Below are positions 51,859 through 60,671 of a stretch of 64,000 bases of DNA, piece after piece. The notes beneath the pieces were generated by a model. The model ran no database searches, was not told where the DNA came from, and worked only from the letters and a program-made list of their open reading frames with translations. The translations under genes and the position numbers were made by a program. The stretch is from CAZEQK01 sp964514395 (lineage in GTDB: Bacteria > Bacillota > Bacilli > Tepidibacillales > Tepidibacillaceae): contig CAZEQK010000007.1 of the NCBI GenBank assembly GCA_964514395.1, positions 40,455 through 104,454 of the forward strand, in the 5' to 3' direction. How positions within the stretch are numbered: position 1 is the stretch's first letter; every line of letters starts with the position of its first letter.

Positions 51859-52082
51859 ACACACTGATATATCTCCCTGTTTTCAAACAGGTTATTTTTG
51901 TTTATTCTTTGTAAATACTCTTTTTTTGCCTTCAGCTGTTTTTTTACAAGCATCGTATGCAGAAAATCTATTTTTTTACTGATTAAAATCACCCTATGGT
52001 CTCCTAAACCATATTTATTCCCTTCTTTTTCCATCTCCTTTCTTAGATCTTCAATTTGGGCTAAAATTTGTTTATCCCCCAA
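51855..52082 (-). CDS. Spo0E-family aspartyl-phosphate phosphatase-like protein
   Basis: 75 aa. IEDLRKEMEKEGNKYGLGDHRVILISKKIDFL follows the Spo0E pattern of a first helix with IExLRxxM, then a GLxxxxVLxLSxxLD second helix. The conserved SQELD reads SKKID. Spo0E proteins remove phosphate from Spo0A and delay sporulation. The C-terminal tail is longer than usual. It overlaps the convergent zinc-ribbon gene by 4 nt. Confidence 0.7.
   Translation of the reverse strand: MGDKQILAQIEDLRKEMEKEGNKYGLGDHRVILISKKIDFLHTMLVKKQLKAKKEYLQRINKNNLFENREIYQCV
51879..51894. terminator. hairpin between convergent genes
   Basis: CCTGTTT and AACAGG arms, followed on the plus strand by TTATTTTTG. It lies inside the 3' end of the Spo0E-like gene. 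Confidence 0.5.
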
Positions 52083-52186
52083 TGTTAGTCCTCTTTTCTA
52101 AATTAATTTTTGCATATTTTTATATATTTTACCTAATATTATATATTTTAGATAACTATATTTCAATAATAAATTTATCTTCGGTT

Positions 52187-52352
52187 TCAACAAGACTCCC
52201 TCTTCAACACCGTAAGGGGGAGTTGTTTCCATCCTCGAAATAAAGGCGACATAGCACGACTTAATGCTTTAGCATTTAGTGTGATTTGTGCCCTATGGGT
52301 GCTAAGGTTCAAGTGGAGATAAAAAACTCCATCTGAACCAAGTCTTCTTTAT
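52187..52352 (-). repeat. dispersed element B, copy 2 (B2)
   Basis: Reverse-strand copy of the element at 38411. Read on the minus strand: ATAAAGAAGACTTGGTTCAG at its start, TAGCACCCATAGGGCAC in the middle, and TTGTTGAAAC at its end. It differs from B1 by scattered changes and about 11 extra bases near the end. The TAAATGCT / AGCATTA stem is intact. It adjoins element A copy A4 in opposite orientation. Confidence 0.8.
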
Positions 52353-52362
52353 CATTCTATAC

Positions 52363-52472
52363 AGTGAAACTTCATTCAGATGGTTTACCTGAATGTTAGT
52401 TGACCTTATCCAGGAGCTTAGCGCCGGTTTAATTCGTTAGGGAATATTAGCGGCGGTTTGCTATCGGGCACA
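52363..52472 (+). repeat. dispersed element A, copy 4 (A4)
   Basis: GTGAAACTTCATTCAGATGG to CGGTTTGCTATCGGG. It carries the intact CATTCAG / CTGAATG hairpin and a TAGCGCCG / CGGCGGTTTGCTA pairing. About 160 nt upstream of the mqnE pair. Confidence 0.8.
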
Positions 52473-52632
52473 GTGAATACACGAGTGTTAGATGAACTTA
52501 CCCAGTATTTTAGAGGGTTTATAAAATGTTGGGTTTTCTTGCCGATTCCTTATAACAGATTTATAATAAGGTAGTATTATTTTATACAATTTTTTTTGTA
52601 ATAATAAATTTTAATTGGGAGTGAAGTATATA

Positions 52633-53739
52633 ATGCCCATTACGATGCAGGATAATTTACTCGATATAAAGGAAAAGGTAGAAAAGGGAGAACGGCTGAG
52701 TTTTGAAGATGGAGTTCGTTTATTTAAGAGTAACGACATTTATACACTTGGACAGCTTGCGGATTTAGTTCGAAAACGTAAAAATGGAGATTATGTTTCT
52801 TTCATTATGAATACCCATCTTAATTACACAAATGTATGTTATTTGGGATGTAAGCTCTGTGCATTCGGATTAAAACCTGATGACCCCAATTCATATACAC
52901 TTTCCCTTGAAGAAATCGAAAAAAAGATGATAGGTTTATCAGAACAGGGATTTCAAGAGATTCATATTGTTGGTGGCGTCAACCCAAAGCTCCCATTTCA
53001 GTATTATCTCGATATGATAAAACTAATTAAGCAGCATAATCCAACGATTCATGTGCAAGCATTTACAGCAGTAGAATTGGATTATATTGCTAAAATTGCT
53101 GAATTACCTATAGATGAGACCATCCTTCAGCTAAAGGAAGCTGGCTTAGGATCAATTTTAGGTGGAGGAGCAGAAATTTTCGACCCAGAAATTAGAAAAA
53201 TCATCTCAGGTCATAAAACAAATGCAGACCGCTGGTTTACTATTCATGAGATTACCCATGACCTTGGCATGAAGTCTAACGCCTCCATTTTATATGGACA
53301 CATTGAAAAGCCAGAGCACATTATTGACCACTTTATCCGGCTTAGAGATCTGCAGGATAAAACAAATGGATTTAATGCCTTTTTCGGCTTTGCTTTTCAT
53401 CCAGATCATACTCCACTAGCTGCAGAATATAACCTATCTGGTGAAACAACTGGTATTTATGATCTTAAAATGCTGGCTGTTGCTCGATTAATGCTTGATA
53501 ACTTTCCACATATTCGTGCATTTTGGATGGCTATTGGACAAAAGCTTGCTCAGGTTTCCCTCCATTTTGGTGTGGATGACTTAGACGGAACAGTTATGGA
53601 GGAGAAGATTATTCATGCAGCTGGCTCCGAATCGAATCATTTAGTTCCGATGGAATCTTTTATTAAGATGATTAAAGAAGCAGGTAAGATACCTCTTGAA
53701 AGAGATACCTTATATAATACGATAAAGATATATGAATGA
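52633..53739 (+). CDS. mqnE: aminofutalosine synthase family radical SAM enzyme, first copy
   Basis: 368 aa. The 4Fe-4S motif is CYLGCKLC (CxxxCxxC) in NYTNVCYLGCKLCAFG. IVGGVNPKLPFQYY and GSILGGGAEIFDPEIRK match MqnE. The family also includes MqnC and CofH. MqnE adds an adenosine fragment to a chorismate-derived substrate in the futalosine route to menaquinone. ATG 52633 is preferred with GGGAGTG upstream. The paralogue follows after 16 nt. The other mqn genes are not in the window. Confidence 0.82.
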   Translation: MPITMQDNLLDIKEKVEKGERLSFEDGVRLFKSNDIYTLGQLADLVRKRKNGDYVSFIMNTHLNYTNVCYLGCKLCAFGLKPDDPNSYTLSLEEIEKKMIGLSEQGFQEIHIVGGVNPKLPFQYYLDMIKLIKQHNPTIHVQAFTAVELDYIAKIAELPIDETILQLKEAGLGSILGGGAEIFDPEIRKIISGHKTNADRWFTIHEITHDLGMKSNASILYGHIEKPEHIIDHFIRLRDLQDKTNGFNAFFGFAFHPDHTPLAAEYNLSGETTGIYDLKMLAVARLMLDNFPHIRAFWMAIGQKLAQVSLHFGVDDLDGTVMEEKIIHAAGSESNHLVPMESFIKMIKEAGKIPLERDTLYNTIKIYE

Positions 53740-53755
53740 TATAGGAGGAGAAACG

Positions 53756-54853
53756 ATGGAATTACTTACACCTCAAGATAAATCATTATACCCAATTATA
53801 GAGAAGGTTAAAGCTGGAGAACGTCTTTCCATTAAAGATGGTCTAAAGCTATATAAATCACCTGATATCATCACCATCGCACAATTAGCAAACGAAGTAA
53901 ATTTAAAGAAAAACGGAAATAATGTACATTTTATTCAAAACCTTTATATCAACCCTACAAATGTCTGTGAGGCAGATTGTAAATTTTGTGGGTTTAGAAG
54001 AGATCCAGGCGAAGAAGGCGCCTATACGATGAGTACAGATGAGCTCTTACACTATGTCTCTGAAAGATACAATGAGAATATTAGAGAATTTCATATTGTT
54101 GGTGGCCATAATCATACCGTTGATTTTAATTACTATGTAGACACGATTAAGACTCTTAAAAAGCAATATCCACATGTTACGATAAAATCTTATACTGCTG
54201 CAGAAATTGTCTTTTTTGCAAAAATTTCCAGCTTATCTATAGAAGAAGTGCTAAAGACATTAGTTGATGCTGGATTAGATTCCCTTACCGGTGGAGGGGC
54301 AGAAATTTTAACTGAGAATTACCGCTTAAAGATGAGTCCCGATAAAGCAACAACCGAGGAATATCTTACTACTCATGAAATAGCTCATAATATGGGATTA
54401 AAAACACATACGACGATGTTGTATGGTTCGATTGAAAGCTTAGAAGAACGTCTGATACACATGGATTTAATACGTAGCTTACAGGATAAACATCATGGAT
54501 TCTTATGCTTTATCCCATTAGCTGTTCAGCCAAAAAAAGCTACAGCATCCATCAAAATGAGAAATTCAGCCTTTGATGATTTAAAAACTTTAGCTATAAG
54601 CCGTTTAATGCTTGATAACTTCCAGCATATAAAATCCTATTGGATCAATATTGGTACCCAACTAGCACAGCTTTCATTAAGCTATGGTGTTTCAGATATA
54701 CATGGAACACTTGTCGAGGAAAGAATAAGTCATTCAGCTGGAGCACTAAGTCAAGCTGGTTTGACAAAGGATGAATTAATTTGGTTAATTAAAGGAGCCC
54801 ATAAGGTTCCTGTTGAACGAGATACCTTTTATAATATAGTAAAAACCTATTAG
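53756..54853 (+). CDS. mqnE: aminofutalosine synthase family radical SAM enzyme, second copy
   Basis: 365 aa. Its cluster motif is CEADCKFC in NPTNVCEADCKFCGFRR. IVGGHNHTVDFNYYV and DSLTGGGAEILTENYRLKM are close to MqnE of Paenibacillus and relatives. It aligns end to end with the first copy (DNFQHIKSYWINIGTQLAQLS against DNFPHIRAFWMAIGQKLAQVS), but many residues differ. ATG 53756 follows AGGAGGAG. One of the pair may have become specialised, or serve as an MqnC-like step. Confidence 0.82.
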   Translation: MELLTPQDKSLYPIIEKVKAGERLSIKDGLKLYKSPDIITIAQLANEVNLKKNGNNVHFIQNLYINPTNVCEADCKFCGFRRDPGEEGAYTMSTDELLHYVSERYNENIREFHIVGGHNHTVDFNYYVDTIKTLKKQYPHVTIKSYTAAEIVFFAKISSLSIEEVLKTLVDAGLDSLTGGGAEILTENYRLKMSPDKATTEEYLTTHEIAHNMGLKTHTTMLYGSIESLEERLIHMDLIRSLQDKHHGFLCFIPLAVQPKKATASIKMRNSAFDDLKTLAISRLMLDNFQHIKSYWINIGTQLAQLSLSYGVSDIHGTLVEERISHSAGALSQAGLTKDELIWLIKGAHKVPVERDTFYNIVKTY

Positions 54854-54864
54854 GATAATGTACA

Positions 54865-54905
54865 AAAGAAGGCTGTTAACAAGCATAGTGTTAACAGCCT
54901 TCTTT
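54865..54905. terminator. terminator after the mqnE pair
   Basis: A 17-bp perfect stem (54865-54881 with 54889-54905). It overlaps the stop of yuzB on the other strand and probably serves both. Confidence 0.8.
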
Positions 54906-55161
54906 AGATATTTTCAAACAGTTTATCCCATTCCTTTTTATCAGCCACTTTTTTATCTATCTCATGTAGAAGCTCTTTTGTCGTATTCGTTTCACAAAAC
55001 TCACCTTCAACGAGTGCAATGGGGCGGTGCAAACAGTGTCTACAATGTCCAAGACATCCATATTCCATTACTTCATAATCTGGATTAGCTTGTAGCTTTT
55101 TCTTTACTCTTTTCGTTCCATGTGAGTAATTATTGGTACAAAATTCAACTAAATTTTTCAT
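54904..55161 (-). CDS. yuzB: DUF1450 family protein (YuzB-like)
   Basis: About 85 aa. EYGCLGHCRHC contains the conserved CxxxCxxC, a likely metal or Fe-S site; a first Cys is at VEFCTNN. PIALVEGEFCETNTTKELL is the family core. Function unknown. ATG 55161 is chosen; ATG 55170 and TTG 55173 are possible. 39 nt after yuzD, same strand. Both are in the yut cluster of B. subtilis. Confidence 0.8.
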   Translation of the reverse strand: MKNLVEFCTNNYSHGTKRVKKKLQANPDYEVMEYGCLGHCRHCLHRPIALVEGEFCETNTTKELLHEIDKKVADKKEWDKLFENI

Positions 55162-55200
55162 CGTCTCCATCAACCTTACTATAAAAATGTTATAGAATTA

Positions 55201-55533
55201 CTATTGGATTTTATCTATCCCTAATTGATCTAATTTCTTGAAAATTTTTTTTAAGTTGGGATTTCCTTCTGTTATTACTTCATCGTCAATTACCACTATA
55301 GGATACCACAAATCCTCTAGTATAATTCTTTTCGCAAACTCCTTTGCCTTCTCATTGGTCGGCTTTTGAAAATCAATATATTTGACATGAATCTGATCAC
55401 CGTATTTTCGATCAAACAGAGATTGCAGCCATGAAGCAGTTTCTTCGCTTGATGGTGCATTTACACAGCTGGCACAAATTATTCCTGTACCATACACCTG
55501 AATCTCTAGCTTTCCTTCACTCGTCAAATTCAT
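55201..55533 (-). CDS. yuzD: YuzD family thioredoxin-like protein (DUF1462)
   Basis: 110 aa. ICASCVNAPSSEETASWLQSL is the DUF1462 signature, with a CxxC in a thioredoxin-like fold. The rest (YPIVVIDDEVITEGNPNL) fits glutaredoxin-like proteins. Its redox partner is unknown. Upstream of yuzB in the same unit. ATG 55533 follows GGAGGTATTC. Confidence 0.85.
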   Translation of the reverse strand: MNLTSEGKLEIQVYGTGIICASCVNAPSSEETASWLQSLFDRKYGDQIHVKYIDFQKPTNEKAKEFAKRIILEDLWYPIVVIDDEVITEGNPNLKKIFKKLDQLGIDKIQ

Positions 55534-55683
55534 ATATGAATACCTCCATCATCAAGCTGTAAACTTCTATAGATGTAAAAATTCTCTGTAATTATAGTTT
55601 AAACATCTATTGCACAAATAACAATTATATAAGTATTTTTGCTTGCATTTTCCTACAAGTTTACATTTTTTTATAACGCAAAA

Positions 55684-55722
55684 AGACCATTTAGTTATTT
55701 AGTATCCTAAAATGGTCTCCTT
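55684..55722 (-). terminator. terminator after the 2-hydroxyacid dehydrogenase gene
   Basis: AGACCATTTA and TAAAATGGTCT arms, T-run on the minus strand, about 65 nt past the stop. Confidence 0.7.
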
Positions 55723-55786
55723 TTCCTCTTATGTTACTTTTCCAAAACTTTCAAAACATATGTCTTTCTCGCTACTTCTTAATCAT

Positions 55787-56773
55787 TTATTTATCATTAC
55801 CAAAAACCTCTGGATTAACCACATGCTTTGGTCTTTTCCTTAATAATGCATCCATTAAGCCTTCAGCAGCTAATGTAGCCATTCTTTTTCTTGTACGAAT
55901 ACTTGCACTACCAATATGAGGGAGTACTACTACGTTATCTAATTGTAAAAAGGGACTATCCAAAGGTAATGGTTCTTGCTTAAACACATCTAAGCCAGCA
56001 GCCCATATTTTTTTATTCTTTAATGCTGTATAAAGTGCCTCTTCATCAACAGTCGCTCCCCTAGAAACATTGATGAAAATAGCTGATGATTTCATTAAAT
56101 TAAACTCACGTTCTCCAATCAGATTCATTGTCTCCGGTGTAAGTGGGGTTAACAATACGATAAAATCGGATTCCTTTAACAATTCATCTAACGGTTTATA
56201 TTCTGCACCCATGGATGCTTCTATCTCAGGTTTTCGATTACGATTATGATATAAAATCTTCATATCAAAACCAGTTGCTCTTTTTGCTACAGCCTCTCCA
56301 ATCCTACCCATACCGATAATTCCAATTGTTGCACTGTGAACATCTTGTCCAGTAAGGAGCATAGGAGTCCATTTCTCCCATTTTCCTTCTAAGATGTATC
56401 GATTAGCCTCACTTAATCGCCTTGCAGTATCCATGAGTAGACCAAAGGTTAAATCAGCAGTTGTATCACTTAATATACCAGGGGTATGTGTAATCACAAT
56501 CCCTTTATCTGTTGCCTCTTTTACATCAATGTTATCATAACCTACCGCCATAATAGAGATTGCTTTTAAATTCTTTGCTTGATTTAATAATTCTATGTCA
56601 ATTGCATCAGTTAAAACAATATATAGTCCATCAGCTTTTGCAGCCTCTCTCAATAAAACATCTCTTGGTACACTTCGATCCTCTGGCCAGAAACCAACCT
56701 CAAATTCCTGTTTCAGCATTTTCATAGCCTCATCTGGTATCACTCTAGTTACGTAAACATATGGTTTGGTCAT
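55787..56773 (-). CDS. D-2-hydroxyacid dehydrogenase (glyoxylate/hydroxypyruvate reductase type)
   Basis: 328 aa. The NAD(P) motif is GIIGMGRIGEAVAKR. Catalytic residues: Arg in NVSRGATVDEEAL, Glu in FKQEPLPLDSP, and His in LPHIGSA. Reduces a 2-keto acid such as glyoxylate or hydroxypyruvate. GGAGGGATATCG precedes ATG 56773. The SDR gene upstream is separated by 87 nt, so co-transcription is possible. Confidence 0.88.
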   Translation of the reverse strand: MTKPYVYVTRVIPDEAMKMLKQEFEVGFWPEDRSVPRDVLLREAAKADGLYIVLTDAIDIELLNQAKNLKAISIMAVGYDNIDVKEATDKGIVITHTPGILSDTTADLTFGLLMDTARRLSEANRYILEGKWEKWTPMLLTGQDVHSATIGIIGMGRIGEAVAKRATGFDMKILYHNRNRKPEIEASMGAEYKPLDELLKESDFIVLLTPLTPETMNLIGEREFNLMKSSAIFINVSRGATVDEEALYTALKNKKIWAAGLDVFKQEPLPLDSPFLQLDNVVVLPHIGSASIRTRKRMATLAAEGLMDALLRKRPKHVVNPEVFGNDK

Positions 56774-56860
56774 CGATATCCCTCCAACTATGATGATTTC
56801 ATTTCTACCAAAATATTATGAACTATTATTATTTTACCAAATAATTTACCATTACATAAG

Positions 56861-57646
56861 CTATTCTTCTTTAAAATGATGCTTGGAAACAGGATGAATT
56901 ATATCTAAGCCGCCGCTAATATTAATAATGTTGCCTGTTATAAAGTCTGATTCCTCTTGACATAAAAAATTAATGACACGAGCGACATCCTCACCTGTGC
57001 CTGGTCTCCCCCGTAAAGATTCGTTATCCCTTATATGCATAACCTCTTTAATTGTTTTTTCCTTGTTCTCCCCAACAATATCACTTGGACTAACCATATT
57101 TACAGTAATACCATTTGGGGCTTCCTCTACTGCTAGCGTTTTGGTAAAAGAAACTAATGCTACTTTCGCAGCTGCATATACGGACCGATCAGGCCACGCA
57201 GGTGCTTCACCAGATCGATTGAATCCGAATAGAATGATTCTACCAGATTTTTGTTGATGCATCATTGGAAGAGCTAGTGATGTAGTATATAATGCACTAG
57301 ATAAATTTCCTTTTACCATTCCATCTATTTCATCAATAGTCATTTGATTATACAACTTTCTCTCTCTTATAAACGGACCTACACTATGTACCAATACATC
57401 TAAACGTCCATATGTATTTTTGAATTCTGAAAACAATAACTTCATTTGAACATAGTCTGTTGCATCACCAATAAAACCAGTTGCAGCTACTCCAAATGCC
57501 TTAAGATCAACAATTAACTCCTCAACAGCGCTCTTACTTGTTTTATAATTTATCATAATGTTATAACCTGATTTAGCTAATGATAAGGCCGCCATTCTTC
57601 CTAGACCCCTAGAGCCACCTATAATCAATGCAGCTTTTCTAGTCAT
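56861..57646 (-). CDS. short-chain dehydrogenase/reductase
   Basis: 261 aa. GGSRGLGRMAALSLAKSG binds NAD(P). The catalytic pair is YAAAK; the catalytic Ser probably lies in FNRSGEAP, 12 residues before the Tyr instead of the usual 13. It resembles FabG/FabL-like reductases (NGITVNMVSPSDI, FITGNIINISGG). Substrate unknown. GGAGGGATATT precedes ATG 57646. Confidence 0.82.
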   Translation of the reverse strand: MTRKAALIIGGSRGLGRMAALSLAKSGYNIMINYKTSKSAVEELIVDLKAFGVAATGFIGDATDYVQMKLLFSEFKNTYGRLDVLVHSVGPFIRERKLYNQMTIDEIDGMVKGNLSSALYTTSLALPMMHQQKSGRIILFGFNRSGEAPAWPDRSVYAAAKVALVSFTKTLAVEEAPNGITVNMVSPSDIVGENKEKTIKEVMHIRDNESLRGRPGTGEDVARVINFLCQEESDFITGNIINISGGLDIIHPVSKHHFKEE

Positions 57647-57783
57647 AATATCCCTCCATCAATATTAATTAACTTTGATTAAAGTATTATCATTCGGTTA
57701 AACTAAACAATATTTTTCAGATATATATTTGTGAATTATAAATATTATCTCTTATAAGATATCAAATAAAGAGGAGATTTAAA

Positions 57784-58287
57784 ATGAACAAAGGTTTTAA
57801 AAAAATTCCAGATGAAAAGGTATACAAACGCATGATGGAATTGCTTGAAGAACGTGGTGTAACAATCAAAGATATTGCGAAAATTGCACATTTTTTACAA
57901 AAAGATTATTTTCCTGATATCACAGTTTCAGATTGTGAATTTCATGTACTCAAGGTCCTTGAAAAGAGAGAAGTACAAAATGCAGTGCTAACCGGTATTG
58001 AACTTGATCGTTTAGCAGAGAAGAAAATGCTCGATTCCCCATTACAAGAAATGCTCTATCAGGATGAAAGCTTATATGGAATTGACGAAATCATTTCCTT
58101 ATCCATTGTTAATGTATACGGAAGTATTGGATTTACTAATTATGGATATATTGACAAAATAAAATACGGTATATTAGAAAAATTAAATAGCCATGAGAAT
58201 GGTAGTGTCCATACCTTTTTAGATGATATTGTTGGGGCAATCGCTGCTGCAGCTTCAAGTAGAATAGCACATAGTATATCGAAATAA
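57784..58287 (+). CDS. pgpA: phosphatidylglycerophosphatase A-like protein (YutG)
   Basis: 167 aa. The family core LDRLAEKKMLDSPLQEML, GIDEIISLSIVNVYGSIGFTNYGYIDK and VHTFLDDIVGAIAAA is recognisable. It matches B. subtilis YutG. The family dephosphorylates phosphatidylglycerophosphate, although the B. subtilis role is debated. AAGAGGAG precedes ATG 57784. Its own terminator follows. Confidence 0.83.
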   Translation: MNKGFKKIPDEKVYKRMMELLEERGVTIKDIAKIAHFLQKDYFPDITVSDCEFHVLKVLEKREVQNAVLTGIELDRLAEKKMLDSPLQEMLYQDESLYGIDEIISLSIVNVYGSIGFTNYGYIDKIKYGILEKLNSHENGSVHTFLDDIVGAIAAAASSRIAHSISK

Positions 58288-58296
58288 AAGCAAAGG

Positions 58297-58319
58297 GCTA
58301 TACCAAATTAGTATAGCCT
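58297..58319. terminator. terminator between pgpA and the HTH regulator gene
   Basis: GGCTATAC and GTATAGCC arms around a 7-nt loop, between two convergent stops. Confidence 0.75.
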
Positions 58320-58328
58320 TACTATCTT

Positions 58329-58964
58329 TTATAAAGATGTCTTTTTTTTCACATAATACGTACAACATTGATCTCCTCTTGCCATGCATTTTACAGACTC
58401 AACCTCAGTTTGTAATACATTGTTAAATAATTTTTTTTCTCCATCACAAGCTAAATCGTACTGCTTTGCTATCTCCGATATTGGACAATTATACTCACTG
58501 ATATAATAACCTTCATCCTTGTTCTCTACCTCAACGATATAACCTTTTTCATTTTGAATATTGACTAAGGCATTAACTCTATCATCAAGGGAAGGTAAAC
58601 CAAGTAGTTCTTTTTCGTATAGCTTCCTCAATCTTTTTTCTCTTCGATCAAATACTTCTCTGATTTTCTCTGGTCCCTCTTCTTCATTTATACCATCAAG
58701 AATGTCCATTGCTAAATTTTGATATGCTTTTGGAAACTGGCTTTCTGCTTTGTCAGTTAATGAATAAAGATTGGTTGGGCGTCCCATTGCTTGACGAACT
58801 AAGGAAGATTTAATCAACTCGTCTCGTTCTAACGTATTTAAGTGACGTCTAACAGCCATCTCAGTTATACCTAATTCTTTTGATATTTCACTTACTGTTA
58901 ATGATCCTTTCATCTTCAGCATCATCATAATTTCTTCTCTTGTAGATAAATGATCTATATTCAT
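58329..58964 (-). CDS. SufR/ArsR-like helix-turn-helix regulator with C-terminal cysteines
   Basis: 211 aa. An N-terminal winged helix (LTVSEISKELGITEMAVRRHLNTLE) is followed by a coiled middle and a C-terminal Cys cluster: Cys160, 173, 193, 200 and 201. This is typical of SufR-type regulators that bind an Fe-S cluster, though the spacing differs from SufR. It probably senses iron-sulfur or redox state. No adjacent suf genes are in the window. RBS near GGTGATAAG before ATG 58964. Confidence 0.75.
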   Translation of the reverse strand: MNIDHLSTREEIMMMLKMKGSLTVSEISKELGITEMAVRRHLNTLERDELIKSSLVRQAMGRPTNLYSLTDKAESQFPKAYQNLAMDILDGINEEEGPEKIREVFDRREKRLRKLYEKELLGLPSLDDRVNALVNIQNEKGYIVEVENKDEGYYISEYNCPISEIAKQYDLACDGEKKLFNNVLQTEVESVKCMARGDQCCTYYVKKKTSL

Positions 58965-59072
58965 AACTTATCACCTACCCTTCAATCTTTTTCCTCTTCT
59001 CTTCATTATATCAAAAAATATACAATATTTTATACATAAAACTATATTAAATATAATCGTAAAAATATTTAA

Positions 59073-59507
59073 TTATTCTAACTCTTTTGTTAAATAATTT
59101 AATACATTTTTATTAAATTTCTCTACTACATTGAATCCTTCGTTTGTTAATCTGTAAATATCCTCTGGTTTTGATGTGGTGTAGTCATGAACTAATTGTT
59201 TTCTATAACTAACAATCTCTTTTAATTTTTTGGAATCTTCTATTGGAATGACTTGCTCATCAATTAGGATTTCAATTATATCGATATAGCCACCTGGATC
59301 TCTCATGATAAAACCATCTATAATATAATTACCAACATCGACAATGGATTCTATTGCAAGATGTAACACTCTTTCTGCCGCTAATATGTATACACCATTT
59401 TCTATAAATTGCTCTAAATCCAATTGATTGATAGGTTTAATCCTTTGAAGCTGTTTATTTAAGTGATTAATAATTTGTTCTATTTTTTTACGATTTACGT
59501 CATACAT
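59073..59507 (-). CDS. yutE: DUF86/HepT-fold protein YutE
   Basis: 144 aa, helical. YRKQLVHDY contains Arg102, His107 and Tyr109, the R-x4-H-x-Y motif of HepT toxins. In HepT/MntA systems an antitoxin nucleotidyltransferase gene is adjacent; none is seen here. B. subtilis YutE is a solitary homologue. ATG 59507 follows GGGGGAAATA. Function likely housekeeping or unknown. Confidence 0.75.
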   Translation of the reverse strand: MYDVNRKKIEQIINHLNKQLQRIKPINQLDLEQFIENGVYILAAERVLHLAIESIVDVGNYIIDGFIMRDPGGYIDIIEILIDEQVIPIEDSKKLKEIVSYRKQLVHDYTTSKPEDIYRLTNEGFNVVEKFNKNVLNYLTKELE

Positions 59508-59677
59508 CCGTATTTCCCCCATTCTTGAAGTAAAAAGTTTATATAATTATACCATAATAAGTAAAAAAGATTAATTTTAAGAGAAAATCATACAATAATA
59601 ATATTTCTTTATTCAACCAAATGATAGATGAAATTTGTTAGAATGGTAATGGGACTTTAGAGAAGGAAGTGAACAGA

Positions 59678-60646
59678 ATGGAAAGAGAACTTGCACTTGA
59701 AATTGTTCGAGTGACAGAGGTTGCAGCACTAGCATCTGCACGATGGATGGGCAGAGGGAAAAAAAATGAAGCCGACAATGCTGCTACTAGTGCGATGAGA
59801 GTTATGTTTGATTCCGTTGCAATAAATGGAACAGTAGTAATCGGAGAAGGGGAATTAGATGAAGCCCCAATGCTTTATATTGGTGAAAGACTTGGTAATG
59901 CTGACTCTCCAGAGGTTGATGTTGCAGTTGATCCATTAGAAGGAACTAATATTGTTGCAAAAGGTACTGGCAATGCGATGTCTGTTATTGCGATTGCTGA
60001 TCGGGGAAACCTTTTGCATGCTCCAGATATGTATATGCAAAAGATTGCTGTAGGACCAAAGGCAGCAGGGAAAATAAGCTTAGATGACCCGTTAGAAAAA
60101 ACATTACAGACAATATCAGAAGTAAGTAATAAAAAAATCAATGATTTAACTGTAATTATTCAGGAAAGGGAAAGACATCAGGAAATAATTGATAAAATTA
60201 GAGAAATCGGGGCAAGGGTGAAGCTGTTTGGAGATGGTGATGTAGGAGCAGCAATTGCTACTGCCTTCCCAGAAACAGGGATTGATTTATTCATAGGGAC
60301 AGGTGGCGCTCCAGAAGGGGTAGTATCTGCTGCGGCACTAAAAGCTCTAGGCGGAGAAATGCAAGGTAGGCTTGTACCCATGAATGATCAAGAGTATCAA
60401 AGATGCATAAAAATGGGATTAAAGAATCCAGAACAAATACTGATGATGGATGATTTAGTAAAGGGTGACGATGCTATATTTGCAGCAAGTGGTGTAACAG
60501 ATGGTGAACTATTAAAGGGAGTACGGTTTATGGGTGGGGACCTAGCTGAAACTCATTCCATAGTGATGCGAGCAAAAACCAAAACCATTCGCTTTATTAG
60601 AACCATTCATAGTATACCTAATAAACCACATTTAATCATGGAATAA
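59678..60646 (+). CDS. glpX: class II fructose-1,6-bisphosphatase
   Basis: 322 aa. VAVDPLEGTN is the metal and phosphate motif; GEGELDEAPMLYIGE the first metal site; GTGGAPEGVV and GDGDVGAAIATAFP the active site. It drives gluconeogenesis. GGAAG precedes ATG 59678; a GTG at 59669 overlaps it. A GNAT acetyltransferase gene follows 25 nt later. Confidence 0.93.
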   Translation: MERELALEIVRVTEVAALASARWMGRGKKNEADNAATSAMRVMFDSVAINGTVVIGEGELDEAPMLYIGERLGNADSPEVDVAVDPLEGTNIVAKGTGNAMSVIAIADRGNLLHAPDMYMQKIAVGPKAAGKISLDDPLEKTLQTISEVSNKKINDLTVIIQERERHQEIIDKIREIGARVKLFGDGDVGAAIATAFPETGIDLFIGTGGAPEGVVSAAALKALGGEMQGRLVPMNDQEYQRCIKMGLKNPEQILMMDDLVKGDDAIFAASGVTDGELLKGVRFMGGDLAETHSIVMRAKTKTIRFIRTIHSIPNKPHLIME

Positions 60647-60671
60647 TGAAGGCTTTTGGGGAGGCAATAAT

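Noticed and set aside
52615..53739. Assignment of the first mqnE-like gene as CofH (F420 synthesis)
   Set aside because: No cofG or other F420 genes nearby, and the GGGAEIF and C-terminal motifs are MqnE-like.
59073..59507. HepT/MntA toxin-antitoxin module
   Set aside because: The R-x4-H-x-Y motif is present but no nucleotidyltransferase antitoxin gene is adjacent; the gene fits the solitary YutE context.
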